Source: Mycteria americana
Taxonomy: Eukaryota; Chordata; Aves; Ciconiiformes; Ciconiidae
Direction of reading: 5' to 3'
Assembly: GCF_035582795.1 (NCBI RefSeq)
Contig: NC_134370.1
Span: 46,735,501-46,799,500 of the forward strand
Length of the DNA stretch: 64,000 nucleotides
Positions 50,301 through 60,688 of the stretch are shown piece after piece (position 1 is the stretch's first letter; each line of letters opens with the position of its first letter). The translations under genes and the position numbers were made by a program. The notes beneath the pieces are model-generated. The model was given only the letters and a program-made list of their open reading frames with translations. It did no database searches and was not told the DNA's origin.

Positions 50301-53300
50301 TCAGCCTTCATACTCAGCTCCACTTGACTTTCTAGGAGATATGGACAGGAGGCTTTCGAAAGGGGGCTGAAAAATGCAGCTTTGGATTATTATTCACTGT
50401 GCACAGCTGGCAAGGAGCCCCACTCAAACAGGGCACCACTGTGCAGATAATTACACCAATAGGAAAAAGACACCTCTACCCTAGAGACCCTGGAGATGAA
50501 CCCACCAATGTCTTTACTTTTGCCTTTCAAGTGTGTACTGGATGTCCCTCCTTTCAGAGTTTGGGATGTTTCTGTCAGACAAGACAGATGCACTGAACTC
50601 CCTGAGATGCCACAGCTGGTTTCTTATCAGGGATTTACACCACTTGTTACCAAAAGCAAGGTCCCATAAGAAGTTACAGGTGCGCAACTGCTGAAGAGCA
50701 AAATCCTCTGAACTAAGAAAGCTAAACATGCTTTTCAGGAACTAAGAACTGCTGCATTTTCAGCTCACTTTATGATAGTAACAGATCTTTCACCTTCATT
50801 TGATATTATGTGCAAAGCAAGAGGTACAAGATTGGGAATGGTTTCTAGCCAGAAAAGCCAGGTGGCAAGGCACTCTCCTGAGCTCAACTGCCACCACAAC
50901 CAGAGACAGCCATCCAAGAAAAGATCAGAGGCAATGTCACTCTACTCTAAAAATATCTGCATATGATGAAGCTATGACACTAGAAAGATATTTAAGCAAG
51001 GAGGCGATGCTGTAATGAGACTGAGGAGCAGACATCTGCATTAGACAAGAGGTGCAGATCACTTCCAACAGAGGAATTTGCCTAGGACTCAGACAAAGCC
51101 TCTGCTGTAAGATTTCACATAAAATTGCATCTCTCTGCAACAAGACATTCTCCAGACTCAGCTAGTTGTTACAAAAAGGACACCTAAAGAGACATCTTGA
51201 AGTTGTGGCCCATGAATGCAGCTAAGGCAGACCCTGGACAGCTTCTCCTCCCACTTTCCAAAGTAATTATAGTCAAGTGCTTTGAGACATAAGAGTTTTT
51301 AAAAAAAAACACCTACCCCAAAATAAAAAATCCTGTCAGCTGCCAGGGCAGAAGGCAAGTCACCATGACCGTAAGCTGCTCCTCACATTATCCATTATCA
51401 GGTATGTTAAAAGACTGATGAATGAAAGCCAGTAATCTCTTGTCACTGAGCTATCTGCTCACAGGGAAGATTCTTCCCAAAGACCAGTTCCTAAGGGCAC
51501 AAAAAGTAAATATCCTCAATACTCTGTTTACTAAAGGGATTATGTTCTCTCTATGGCCATTTTCAACACCTCTATTCCTTTGGCCCCTGCAGCACCACCT
51601 CTGACAAATTCTACAAGTTAAAAAAGAAACAGAAGAAAAGTGTACTGGTTTCTAAATTAGTATCCTTCAGTTTACACAACATCCTTTTCCTCCTACAGGA
51701 TTAGGGAGACCAAGTGAGACGACACAGACTATTCTCTACATGGGTCATGAATGCAAGCGTATAGGTGAAACATGTTCATGAGTCACCCCAGAAGCAGGGA
51801 TTCCTAACCTCAGGTTTTTTTCATAAAGATATTTCCATGTCTGTAAGTACCCCTATCATGTCACTACACTTTCTACAGCTTTAAGAATGGGTGAAGAGAG
51901 CAGGCAAATATTTTGGTTAAACACACTTGACAAATACATTTAAAGACAGAAAAAGAGAAGCCTGAAAAAAACACACTTTCTTGGGATCAAAATATCCGTT
52001 TTTGCTTTCTAACCACCACAGCACCCTCCCACCACAACTCTGTGTCTGTATCACTTGTCCTGTACTTTCGTTAGCTCCAAACTCAAATTCAAATATATTC
52101 TGCATTGAAGAGAACTGCTGAATGTTATCTGCCATTATGGATGTCACTCATTTTGCTTTTCAAGTTCTCCCAGGCAAGCTCTCCAGATGTTCCTGGATTT
52201 AATTAAACTCCTAATTGCTTTCTGAAAATCTTCTTGCTACACCATTCCACTCACTTGCTCTCCAGAATTGTTATGGTACATTATTTCATTACAGGACAAA
52301 AAGCCCCACTTCATTCAAGCCCTTGCCCTGCATCATAGACAACACCACAGTTTCCACACATCCTGGCTCAAGTCTTCAGCACTTGTAGGCGCACTCAGGG
52401 CTGTGTGGGGAACGAGACTTTTAGATTACTCCTCCTTTATTCATTAGACAAACTGGAAGGTGTCATGAACACAGGGAAAGGTCAGTTTTGCTATTTAGTG
52501 AATATTTATTCACTGCTTCTTACAACAGAAGTGGCAGCCACTGAAGTTAACAGGCAAAATGAAATTACCTTGCCATAGGCTTTGATGACCAAGTACATAA
52601 GTAGGTTGAAAAAGGGACTGGACAATTTGTGGAAAACGAATGCATTGCAGATTCAAGAGTGCCTGCAAAAGCATTAGGCTCCCACAGATGGGAACTGGGG
52701 TGCATCCACCCGCAGCATTAGCATGGCAAATTCAGGGTGTTCAGGGCTCAGACCCAGGCTGGATTTACCGTGCCTGAGCCGCAGCATTGACCCAGCCAGA
52801 GGACACCAGGCTCACTGCATGCAAGCGCTACATCGTTCTGTGCCTTCCTCAGCAGCCTTCCGCAATTTGGGGAAGCCAGCTGGGAACACCAGAGGTATTG
52901 CTTTCAGGGCTGACAAACCCTCCTTTATGGCTAAACTGATTAAAGCTGTAATTTGAACGTACTTGGGAGGGGCATAAAAGTCAAGCTACAGGCAACCAAA
53001 ACACCTCAAAGTCTTATTTATTAAAGACTCTCTCTACTTGTAATCTGCAGAATGGAATCACCGGACTCGATTACAGATTTCCTTTGCATGGTATGGTCTG
53101 AAGTCATGGGTTGGTTGTGGATGCTGTATGGGCATTTGTTGGTACTGAAGATGCCACGGTACGCAGACAGCCTGCAATTAGATTGCACGCTACGATACAA
53201 GCACAAAGGAACTGGATTAAGGCAACTTAACTTTTGCATTACTCCAGTTTTAACATCTGACTTCCAGGCAACATGTTTTTATCTCTTTTGGTCCTGTATT

Positions 53301-54459
53301 TATTTTTACGAATCTTAGATTCTTTGAGGCATCAACCCTTGACTGGAAATGGATTATTTATAAATCATCAGCAGGGAAGAGGCAGACTCGTTTCAAGAGC
53401 TTACAGTGAATTCAAAGTAATTTATAGGCTTTATTTTGAACAACTAACACAATCAGCAACACCTTTGCCTCTGCTGGCACATTGCCTTGTTTTTGCTAAC
53501 CTCAGCCAGTCCCAGTTGACAACATGTTTACCATACCTTTTCCCGCACGAACAAAGCCTTATTCCTACCACAGACCCCCTGCCTAAGGCCATTTCTGACC
53601 CAGGAATGCCATTCTCATCGCTGCTCAGCCCATATCTACATTGTAGAAATACCTTTTTGGCAATAAGATAAGGCACATGCGCAGCAGGCCCCTTCCTCAG
53701 AGTCTGGTGTTGATAACACAAGCGGCTTCACAATGAAGGCAGGAAGGTCAGCCCAGTATCCCGTATGCAATTTTAGCTCGAGAGATGCAGAAGCTCGTGT
53801 CTGTCAGGATTTCACAGCGCAGCAGTTGACTTAGCACACCTGCCCTGCTATAAAACGATGTGCAACACTGACAAGCGCTGCCCTGGCAACAACCGCAAAA
53901 AACCACAGCCCTTTTCTGGGAAGTGAGGGGCTGGCCCGCAGCAAACAAGCTGTTTTGGAGAGCCCAAGCCATCGCTTGTTTTTTCCACCCGGGAGAAGAT
54001 CTCCGGGGAAGGAAAGGCCCAGGAGGGGGGGCCTTTGCATGCTTCCAGCTCAGCCGTCACCTCGGTCCATTCGGGGCCAGGGTATTGCCTTACGGCTTGG
54101 GACACTGCCAGCCTGCTCTCCTCCTGCTTCACCTCCAGACATCTTGTCCCCACTTCGCCCGTGCCTCGGTCCTCCACCTGCCTTTGAAATGTCTCCCACA
54201 GGCCCTGTCCCCGTCCCAGGGCCTGGTGGCACCACGCACCCATGGCGGCTGCCCGGCGAGGGGCCACCCACCTCGCACCAGCCCCTCTCCCCCGGCCCCG
54301 ACCCCGACCCCCTCACCTGTTCTGGGGCCGGATGCCCAACAAGTAGCTGCGCCGGTCGGGCCGGGCGGCCCAGGCCGCGCTCTCGGCCTCCTCCGCCTCC
54401 TCGACGCTGCCCGTTCCCCGCCCGTAGAGGCCGGCGAGGGCCCGGCGGGGCGAGCCCAT
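21244..54459 (-). CDS. ALPK3: ALPK3, alpha-kinase 3, 14 coding exons
   Basis: Atypical alpha-kinase family protein of heart and skeletal muscle; human loss causes cardiomyopathy and recent work places it at the M-band. Exons in transcript order: 54317-54459, 43397-43429, 41805-41926, 34418-34535, 32079-33111, 26180-28016, 25208-25355, 23599-23726, 23291-23326, 22894-23168, 22451-22539, 21984-22201, 21736-21784, 21244-21565. All junctions are GT/AG, phases chain exactly and the sum is 1516 residues (human about 1700-1900). Domains: N-terminal [11 protein letters not shown] box; Ig1 about 60-170 ([24 protein letters not shown]); long disordered middle from exons 5 and 6; Ig2 about 1096-1188 ([36 protein letters not shown]); alpha-kinase about 1200-1441 ([56 protein letters not shown]); basic Ser-rich tail. 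ALPK2 is excluded by the close match to ALPK3 through the kinase and tail. The start ATG at 54457-54459 has G at -3 and +4. Confidence 0.95.
26180..28016 (-). CDS. ALPK3: ALPK3 exon 6 (large disordered exon)
   Basis: An 1837-nt exon, residues about 484-1096. It is mostly low-complexity Pro/Glu/Ser/Ala sequence expected to be disordered. Three conserved islands stand out against the human protein: a hydrophobic [11 protein letters not shown] near residue 816; a repeated box (L-S/T-P-R-T-S-R-R) near 861 and 886; and [13 protein letters not shown] further on. The exon ends with NNPFK|A leading straight into Ig2, the same junction as in human. Acceptor and donor are canonical (28017 and 26179 sides). 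Confidence 0.93.
28405..28941 (+). mobile_element. CR1 LINE, 5'-truncated, in ALPK3 intron 5
   Basis: Best-preserved CR1 copy of the window. It holds the C-terminal end of the reverse transcriptase frame ([18 protein letters not shown], then [14 protein letters not shown]), the 3'UTR hallmarks (agaggaaatggcctcaag, ggctgcccagggaagtggt, catccctggaggtatt) and the terminal tatgattctgtgattt. It is antisense to ALPK3. Because the RT end is still open and the 3' end is intact, it is younger than the other fragments here. An apparent 176-codon frame is this element, not a host gene. Confidence 0.95.
28942..32078. other. ALPK3 intron 5, right part
   Basis: No exon-like sequence. It contains A runs near 31309-31327 and a cluster of muscle-type transcription factor motifs at 31653-31811 listed separately. 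Confidence 0.5.
31653..31811. promoter_or_regulatory. Candidate muscle enhancer motifs (E-box, GATA, MEF2) in ALPK3 intron 5
   Basis: Within 160 bp lie CAGATG (31653-31658), TTATCA i.e. TGATAA on - (31659-31664), a perfect MEF2 consensus CTATAAATAG (31705-31714) and CAGCTG (31806-31811). ALPK3 is muscle-specific, so an intronic cardiac or skeletal enhancer is reasonable. Motif matches alone are weak evidence. Confidence 0.35.
32079..33111 (-). CDS. ALPK3: ALPK3 exon 5 (end of Ig1 plus disordered region)
   Basis: A 1033-nt exon, residues 139-483. It completes Ig1 ([26 protein letters not shown]), then a charged helix-like stretch ([10 protein letters not shown]), the [11 protein letters not shown] box, a lysine cluster AKKKKKV near residue 322 that matches human GAKKKKK and may be nuclear-targeting, and a conserved [10 protein letters not shown] motif near residue 403 (human FSLKDMYLE). 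The rest is Ala/Glu/Ser-rich and poorly conserved. It splices in phase 0 to exon 6. Confidence 0.94.
34536..41804. other. ALPK3 intron 3
   Basis: About 7.3 kb without a supportable exon on either strand. A run of 11 C at 41629-41639 is the only clear simple repeat. No transposon could be identified by eye. Confidence 0.55.
41629..41639. repeat. Poly-C run (11 C)
   Basis: Eleven C residues preceded by caggggtt. A likely length-variable homopolymer. Confidence 0.8.
43397..43429 (-). CDS. ALPK3: ALPK3 exon 2, 33-nt microexon
   Basis: Eleven codons join exon 1 (ends in 2 bases of a codon) to exon 3 (starts with 1 base) without a frame change. The join reads [20 protein letters not shown]. Human ALPK3 has a Ser-rich linker of similar length at this point (RPET-SLSSNRLSHPSSG-RSTFC), which supports the call. 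The donor gtaagt is strong. The acceptor is a tandem pair, CAG then AAG 4 nt later; only the second keeps the frame open. Confidence 0.8.
43430..54316. other. ALPK3 intron 1
   Basis: About 10.9 kb, mostly AT-rich, with no convincing nested gene, RNA gene or recognisable transposon. Exon-like signals of the needed phase were not seen, and the flanking exons join without anything extra. Confidence 0.5.
54317..54459 (-). CDS. ALPK3: ALPK3 exon 1 (coding part)
   Basis: Encodes residues 1-48: [10 protein letters not shown], an acidic stretch ([11 protein letters not shown]), and [11 protein letters not shown], which matches human RSYLLSVRPET. It lies in a CpG-rich block. A second in-frame ATG 69 nt upstream (54526-54528) overlaps the proposed TATA box, so the downstream ATG is preferred. 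Confidence 0.9.
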
Positions 54460-54527
54460 AGCGACGGCCGGGCTGCGGCTGCCCCTGCCCCCACCGCCGC
54501 TGCCCGCCCTGTCACTCACCGCCGGCA

Positions 54528-54533
54528 TTTATA
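54528..54533 (-). promoter_or_regulatory. ALPK3: TATA box of ALPK3
   Basis: On - the sequence reads GCTATAAATGCC. TATAAA lies about 70 nt upstream of the chosen start codon, so transcription would begin near 54500 and give a 5'UTR of about 40 nt. The element also resembles a MEF2 site with a mismatched end. An E-box CATGTG lies about 15 nt further upstream on -. Confidence 0.55.
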
Positions 54534-55424
54534 GCAGCCCCGCACATGCTGCTGTCAGTCGGGGGCGGTGGCGACGTGACGCGGCGGACGCAGCCGGGCC
54601 TGGCCCGGCCTCCCCGGGGCTGGGGGCCTGGCCTCCCCGAGGCCTGGCTGCCCGGCCTCCTCCTCCTCTTCCTTCCATCACTACCAGCTCGAGTTCATCT
54701 TTTTGGGAGAAAGTGTATTTTTTTTTTTAATATAATAACCTCCACACCCTCCGCCTCGATTTGGGGGATTTCTTGCACCTCGAAGATGTCTCAGGATCCG
54801 CTAAAACATTCCACGATTTCTTGCAGGCACAAGGCTCCTGCCCTGGCCGGTGGCACTGCTCAGTGCAGTCTTGGCAGTCGCGTCCTTGTGTTGGCCTCGG
54901 GAGTATCTCACACCTTAGTAGCCTGACTTTTGTTCGGTCTCCATGAGAAAGACAAAAAGCCCTTTTGAGGGCTATAAAAGGTGGGTACATGTCACAAACT
55001 ATTACCAGTAGTGATTTAATACCAAATGAAAACATAACGTAATAAAATTGGATTTATTTTTGTTCCACCTTTGTCTAGCCTGTCAAGCTGTTGCATCGTG
55101 CACCGCAGGCATGTTGCTGGTGGCACCACATCTCTCCGGCACAGGATTGACGGATGGAGCAGATTTGCTGCAGTTCGGCTGTCTGCCCACGACTGCACAG
55201 CAGTGATTGCTGCAGAAGTGGGAAGATGATGGTAGAGAGCTCCAGACCGGGAAAGACAACAGGCTTTGAGCTGATCCTCCCTGGGCAGGAGAGATAACGA
55301 ATGCAGCAGCAAGCAGCGGGGCAGGTGATGGCCGTGGATCACCTGGTGCGGGACACCCCGATTCCTCTTCCCCAGCAAACACTGTGATTTGGAAGGTGAC
55401 TTCAGATGGGGAACAGCACAGGGG

Positions 55425-55552
55425 TATTCACAGACATACACTGTGTGCATCACCTATATAGGTATGGGGGCATGCACAGAAACACACAGTGTGTGCACCA
55501 CTTATGCACAGGCACGGCATGTGCACAGACACATACACAGTGTGTGCATCAG
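55425..55552. repeat. Three-copy minisatellite with CA/TG-rich units
   Basis: Imperfect copies of a unit around cacagacatacactgtgtgca and agtgtgtgcatca recur about every 55 bp, interrupted by gcatgcacag-type spacers. It may form alternating purine-pyrimidine DNA. Confidence 0.65.
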
Positions 55553-56514
55553 GTTGACATAACTCAGCCTTGACCTAAGCTGTTCTTGTTGCTGGTACAT
55601 CGAACCTTGGTCCAAATGGAAGAAGTGGTTACAACTTGAGCCAGATCTGCATGTGGAGAAACTAATGTCCACCAAGAGAATTGCCAAGCCCAGCAGATGC
55701 CGAAGCCTGGGCATATGGGAGGGCAGTGACATCTGTGGACCAGGGGTTGGGGAGAAGTTTGCAGGGAGAGGCGGTGACTGTGGGGGATTCAGCCATGCAA
55801 TCTAGTCGAGCAGTGCTTGCAGGCACCACCAGATCCAAAGCCAGGACCCCCAAGTGAATTTTACTCTCATATAAAGTTTCTTGGATCCTGTTGACCTGTC
55901 AGAGTCAGTGTATTTGGTCAACAATTTGGGTTTTGTGGTTGCAGTAGTTATGATGTGGTCCTAAGCACTCCAAATCCGGATTTATCCAGTTGGTTGACAG
56001 TGGCCTGATCAGACTTGTAGTTCTTCCATTCAAGCTCCAGTGAAATGCTTTTCTCAGCTCAGATCTCAGGATAGTCTTGCATTTGAGCAGTGTTTTGGAA
56101 GGAGCCTTCTGTCATCTCAGGTGTAGGTATTGGAGTATTTTCTTTTTGCAGGCCACCATGGCAGGTGATTACATTATCAGACATGTAAATAGCTGGATTT
56201 GTGATACCAGAGAGGATACTTGGTCTTGGCAAATGCAAAGGAGATGGACCTCATAAGACGTTTGGATGTGGTCCTAGGAAATATGAGGAGAGAAGGTGGT
56301 CCCAGAGGGCTGACTGAAGATCTCACCTTCACCAGGCAGTAAAATAGCAGATGAAATTACATAAAATGAACGTAACGTGATCCATAGGGGGAACAACAAT
56401 ACTCATTTTCCATAGGCAGCAGTGGGCTCTGGGTGGGCTAATGCCACTCAGGAATAATCCATCTCAAACAGAATACAGTAGACCTGAAAAAAACCAAACC
56501 CAAAACTCACAGAA

Positions 56515-56745
56515 GGGCAGCAAGGATGACCAGAGGTCCAGACTGGCTGCTGCATGAAGAATAACTACATAGACTGGGACTCTTTAGCCTGGAAGGAACA
56601 ACTGAGGTGCATATGACAGAGGTATACGCAGCTGTGAGGGACAAGGAGAACAAGACCAGGGGCATCAAGTGAAATTAGCAGGAGGTAAAATCAGTAAAAG
56701 GGAGATGCTTCCTCCCTCACCTTGGCATTAAGCTGCTTCCGCACA
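56515..56745 (+). mobile_element. Degraded CR1 fragment
   Basis: Recognisable CR1 order: agcaaggatgaccagagg, agactgggactctttagcctgga, then catatgacagaggtatac and a decayed remainder. It is old, short and truncated at both ends. Confidence 0.6.
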
Positions 56746-57129
56746 TTGCTGTGGCTGCTCAATGTCAGTAGGGGTTAAGAAACCCCATAGGACAAATCTG
56801 TGGAAGGAAAATCTCTTGAGGTTTACTCAGAACAAAGATACTACCTTTGGTTCAAGAAGTCTCTGAGCTACAAAAGAATATTCACCGTGCACATGCCCCA
56901 ATCTCATACCCTTCGCTGTGCCCCAGCTGCTGCCTGATGTGGGAGGCAGGATGCTAGGCTGGGAGGACCCAAGGTGACATTCTGCTGCTCTCATCTCTTT
57001 CTCTGAAAGGAAAAAAGGACTTTCAGGTCCCACAGCTTCAGGAAACCTGATACCAAGTCCCCGCATATGAATTACATGTTATTTTACCATCCATCACCAT
57101 GAGCCTTATATCTTGGGGTGTTGATCTGA

Positions 57130-57695
57130 TAGAAGAGAGCCCAGACCATCTTGAGAGGGGTGTCCAGAACAGGTGGGTCTCTGTGTCGGGCCTGGAACTG
57201 TGTCCAGTTTCAGACTCCCAAATACAGGAAAAACACTGATATACTGGAGTGAGTCCAGTGAAGGTCACCAAGGTGATTAAGGGAGCTCAGGCACATGACA
57301 TAGGAGGAGAGGATGAGAGAAACTGGGTTTAAGTCTTCAAGGGAGGGCTAAATGGAGACCTCCTTGCTTTCTTCAACTACCTCACGGGAGGGTGCAGACC
57401 AGACAGAGCTAGCCACTTCCCAGAGGTGCAGTGTGATAAACTTGAGAGGCAACAAATGCAAGTGGCAAGGGGGAAAGTTCTGATTACATGTTAGGAAAAG
57501 GAATTGCCCTGTGAGGGGGATCAAACAGTAGAACAGGGTCCCAGAGAGGTGGGCGATCTCCATTCTGGGAGACAGTCAACTGTGGATGGGACAAGGTGCT
57601 GAGCAACTGATCAACATCCTGCTCGGAGTGGGAGGCTGGACCGGAGACTTCCAGAGGTCCCTTTCCACCCTGTGCCTCACCCTGGTAGCGGAGGG
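57130..57695 (+). mobile_element. Degraded CR1 3' region
   Basis: A diverged CR1 tail: aactgtgtccagtttcagactccc, caccaaggtgattaaggg, ctttcttcaactacctcacgggaggg, the gagaggcaacaaatg-caagt segment, aggaattgccctgtgaggg and agaggtccctttccaccct. It lies in the ALPK3 to MALT1-like intergenic region. Confidence 0.8.
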
Positions 57696-59939
57696 AAACC
57701 TGGATGGTGAGCACAAGTTTAGCTCAACTGTGGTGAGATGAAGCCTGCTGTGGTGTTTGATCCTTCCCCCAGACACACAGTGGATGTATTTTTTCTGCCC
57801 TTTCAGGCTCTGAATGGTTCTTGTGCCTGTCACCCTGATGAGACAGAGCTTCCTCTTACTGCTCTCCCGTCATTTTGTTTGCAGAGTGACAGTGCCCTCT
57901 GCTCCCATCTCTGGGAACGTGCTCTCTCACCATTTAGTTTTTGAAGCCTAAGCCAGTTAGCCACAAGGCTTCAATCCTTGTTAGCAAAACTTTCATCCTC
58001 TGCCTGCAAATCCAATGCTGACTCACAGCGAGAGTTGCAGATGTTTTCTCACTCCTCTCACACAATATCCTTCCCTTTCCCAGCCTGCACGCATACCCGT
58101 AGGTTCCTCCCTTTCTAAAATCACAGGCTCCTTCCTGCTCTGCAACGTGACGTCAACAAGCTCTCACCCCTGGTTCTTCACCAAATATTCATGCAGACTG
58201 TGCCAGGGCAGGGCTTTTACAGAGGACAAGCATGACGGACTTTTTATCTAGGTATTTGATGGAGGATGCTCTCTCTGAAGCCCAGAGAAGCCGTCTATGG
58301 CAGCAACCTCCAGCTGTTTGAAGAGATGGTGCATCAACCAGAATTGTCAACTTTAGCTCTGGGAAAGTGCTGGGGTTAATTTAATGATCATTTTTATTAG
58401 CTACCTGCACTGCATTTATAATAACTCTGCATCACAGGCATGACACGGAGCTACTGGCACATATTCACCTGGAACCTTCATCTGCAATCCATTAATATGT
58501 TTAGTTTAAACCTGCAAGGGTATATTTCCAAATGCTTGGCTGGACCCTCTAGAAAATAAGAAAAAGGAAGGGTCTGTGTGATCTCAGAGACAGCTGGGGA
58601 GATGAGCACAAAGAAAGGTCCTACACATCTATGCTAAGCATCACCTTCCCTGTATCCAGGAAATGAAAGGACCAGTCCCTGTAGGAGCAGGGATTGCTCT
58701 GGATCATATTGGAAGGACAGGGTGTAGCATGTTTTCCTACCTTTGCAGGAGCGCAGCATGACTGTCTCATCCTACACAGAGGAAGGACGCAGAGGGAGAA
58801 AATCCTTCCTCCATCCACCAATTGTCTTGGGTTTGGCTTTTTCCTACCATCTTCTTCCCCATCCCTTATAAGAGAAAAGCAGCAAGTAGAGGCGCATCCC
58901 TCATCCTTGCTTAGTCCCTCCGACCCTATGGCATGGCTTGGCTCAGCTCAGCCCTGGGTTCCCTAGGGAACCCCATGGAGGTGATCCATGACCGTGCTCA
59001 GCCATGACTGCTTCTCTCTGCCAGCCTGGAAACCTTCCTGCACCCTTCCACGCTGCCATTGAAGGCACTTGGGAAAGACATCCCTGGTGGTCTTGCTTTT
59101 CCTTGGTCAACCTCCATCATCGCTATTGCAAAAACCACTGCTGCAACCCCAAGGGGAGAGAAATATCAGCAGGGGAGCAAGGGTCTCTCTTGCAGCTTCT
59201 TCTCCAGATGGACTGTGGTACGCCCCATGCTCAAGCCCTGGTCCCCATCACTCCTGGCAGAGCAGGAGCCTGCTGCCCAGGACCATTGGCTTGGGGAAGA
59301 GCCAGCCTGGTGGGAATTTGTCTGCCCTGGGGCTGGGAACCCATCAGCAGGCCCCCCAAGTCCTGAGCTCAGACGCGCTTCATCCCCATTGGCTTTGTGT
59401 CACACTCCCTGCCCAGTCGCTTCAGAGTAAAGTTCTTGGGGAACGACAACCAGTTGCTCCCTGTTCACCCTTTGTCCTCTCCATTCCCCATTTCACAGAC
59501 CTCCAGCTCCTTTCCATGTCTCCTCCTGTCTCTTGAAAGGTGACGAGTTTTGGTTCAATGAGTCTGATCTTAATTGCGCTAAATTTGTAAATGAAAGTCA
59601 CGGCACAGCAGTAACGAGTGCTGACGCTCACCGCCACGTCGTTTCCCCTGTGGGAGCAGGCTGTCCCCAGCCGGCCCAGTTCTGCCCCGTCCCGGAGGGG
59701 CTTGTGCAACCTCCGGGCGGGCTGACCCAGCGCCACTTCCTCTGGGGCCCTCGTGATGCCCTGCCCAGCCGTGGGGATTTCTCGGAGGAAGCAGCCCAGC
59801 AGGTTTCTACCCACCCGGCAGAGCAGGGGCAGCAGAGCTGTGGCTCCACCATGAGCCTTGGGGCTGCGGCCCCCGGGAGAGAGGTGAGGGCAGCCATGGC
59901 GGGGGGTGCGAGGGTGGTGGGGAGGGCGGCTGCGGGGAG

Positions 59940-60205
59940 GGGATGAGAGTGGCTGTGGGGATGGGGATGGGAGTGGCTGTGGGGATGAGAACAAGAGTGG
60001 CTGTGGGGATGAGGTGAGGACACCCGTGGGGATGGGGGTGAGGACACCCATGAGGAGGGGGGGCGAGGACGCCTGTGGGAATGTGGGCAGGGACACCCGT
60101 GGGGAGGGGGAGAGGACAGCTATAGGGATGGGGTGAGGACACCTGTGGGGAGAGGGAGGGGAACACCTGTGGGGACGGGAGCGAGGTCACCCGTGGGCAG
60201 GGAAG
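59940..60205. repeat. Minisatellite of about 24-30-bp units upstream of the MALT1-like gene
   Basis: Eight to ten imperfect units with the core ggtgaggacacccgtgggga or agtggctgtggggatg. It is G-rich on + and abuts the CpG-rich first-exon region of the downstream gene. Confidence 0.75.
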
Positions 60206-60209
60206 GCAC

Positions 60210-60406
60210 GGGCAGCCTTGGTACGCGAGCGAGAAGCACCTCCCGCCGCGCCCGCGTCGGAGCGGACCGTGTCGGGCCGTGCCGAGGGGCAGCCCCGGCG
60301 TCGTTCAGCGCCGCCCCGCGCGGTTTCGCTGTGGGAGCGGGGCGGGCCCGGCGGCGCGGAAGTGCGGGGCCACGGGGCCTTCCCCGGGCGGCGGGGCTGG
60401 CGGCAG
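60210..60406 (+). promoter_or_regulatory. CpG island with candidate 5'UTR exon of the MALT1-like gene
   Basis: Dense CpG sequence ends in a strong donor (ggcggcag|gtgagt, exon end 60406). A second GC-rich candidate exon follows, with an acceptor ctgccgcag before 60604 and donor at 60698, and carries the proposed start codon. The frame through 60133-60406 is open and also has the phase needed by the Ig1 exon, but it encodes low-complexity Arg/Gly/Ala sequence and has no ATG except in the minisatellite. I therefore favour untranslated sequence. Confidence 0.45.
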
Positions 60407-60688
60407 GTGAGTGCGGGGGCCGCGGCCCGGCCCCGCGCGGGGGAAGCCCGCCGAGGCCCCGGCCCGGCGAGCCGGAGCTCGTTGCCGGAGCCCGGCCTAC
60501 CCCGCCCCGGAGGCCCCCGTGCCCGCGCGCCGGGTGGGCGGCCCCGCTGGACGGGCCCGAGCGCCCCCGCGAGCTCCAGGCGCTGTTTTCCCGCCTGCCG
60601 CAGGTGCTGCTGCTGCTTCCCTGGGAGAGGAGCCGCCGCAGGCCCGGCCGGCGGCCGCTGAGGCCGGGGAGGACCCGCCGGCGAAGCG

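Larger units (their letters stand above)
54560..59939. other. Intergenic region between ALPK3 and the MALT1-like gene
   Basis: About 5.4 kb between divergent promoters. It holds a short minisatellite (55425-55552) and two CR1-family remnants. Otherwise I see no exon. Confidence 0.6.

Noticed and set aside
54526-54528. Upstream ATG as the ALPK3 start
   Set aside because: It sits in a TATA-like element and adds low-complexity residues with no likeness to human ALPK3; the downstream ATG gives MGS-R-R-A as in human.
59851-59883. ATG reading MSLGAAAPGRE followed by gtgagg, like the MSL start of MALT1
   Set aside because: It ends in phase 0 while the Ig1 exon needs an upstream phase-1 end, and no intermediate exon restores the phase. 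The likeness is only three residues.
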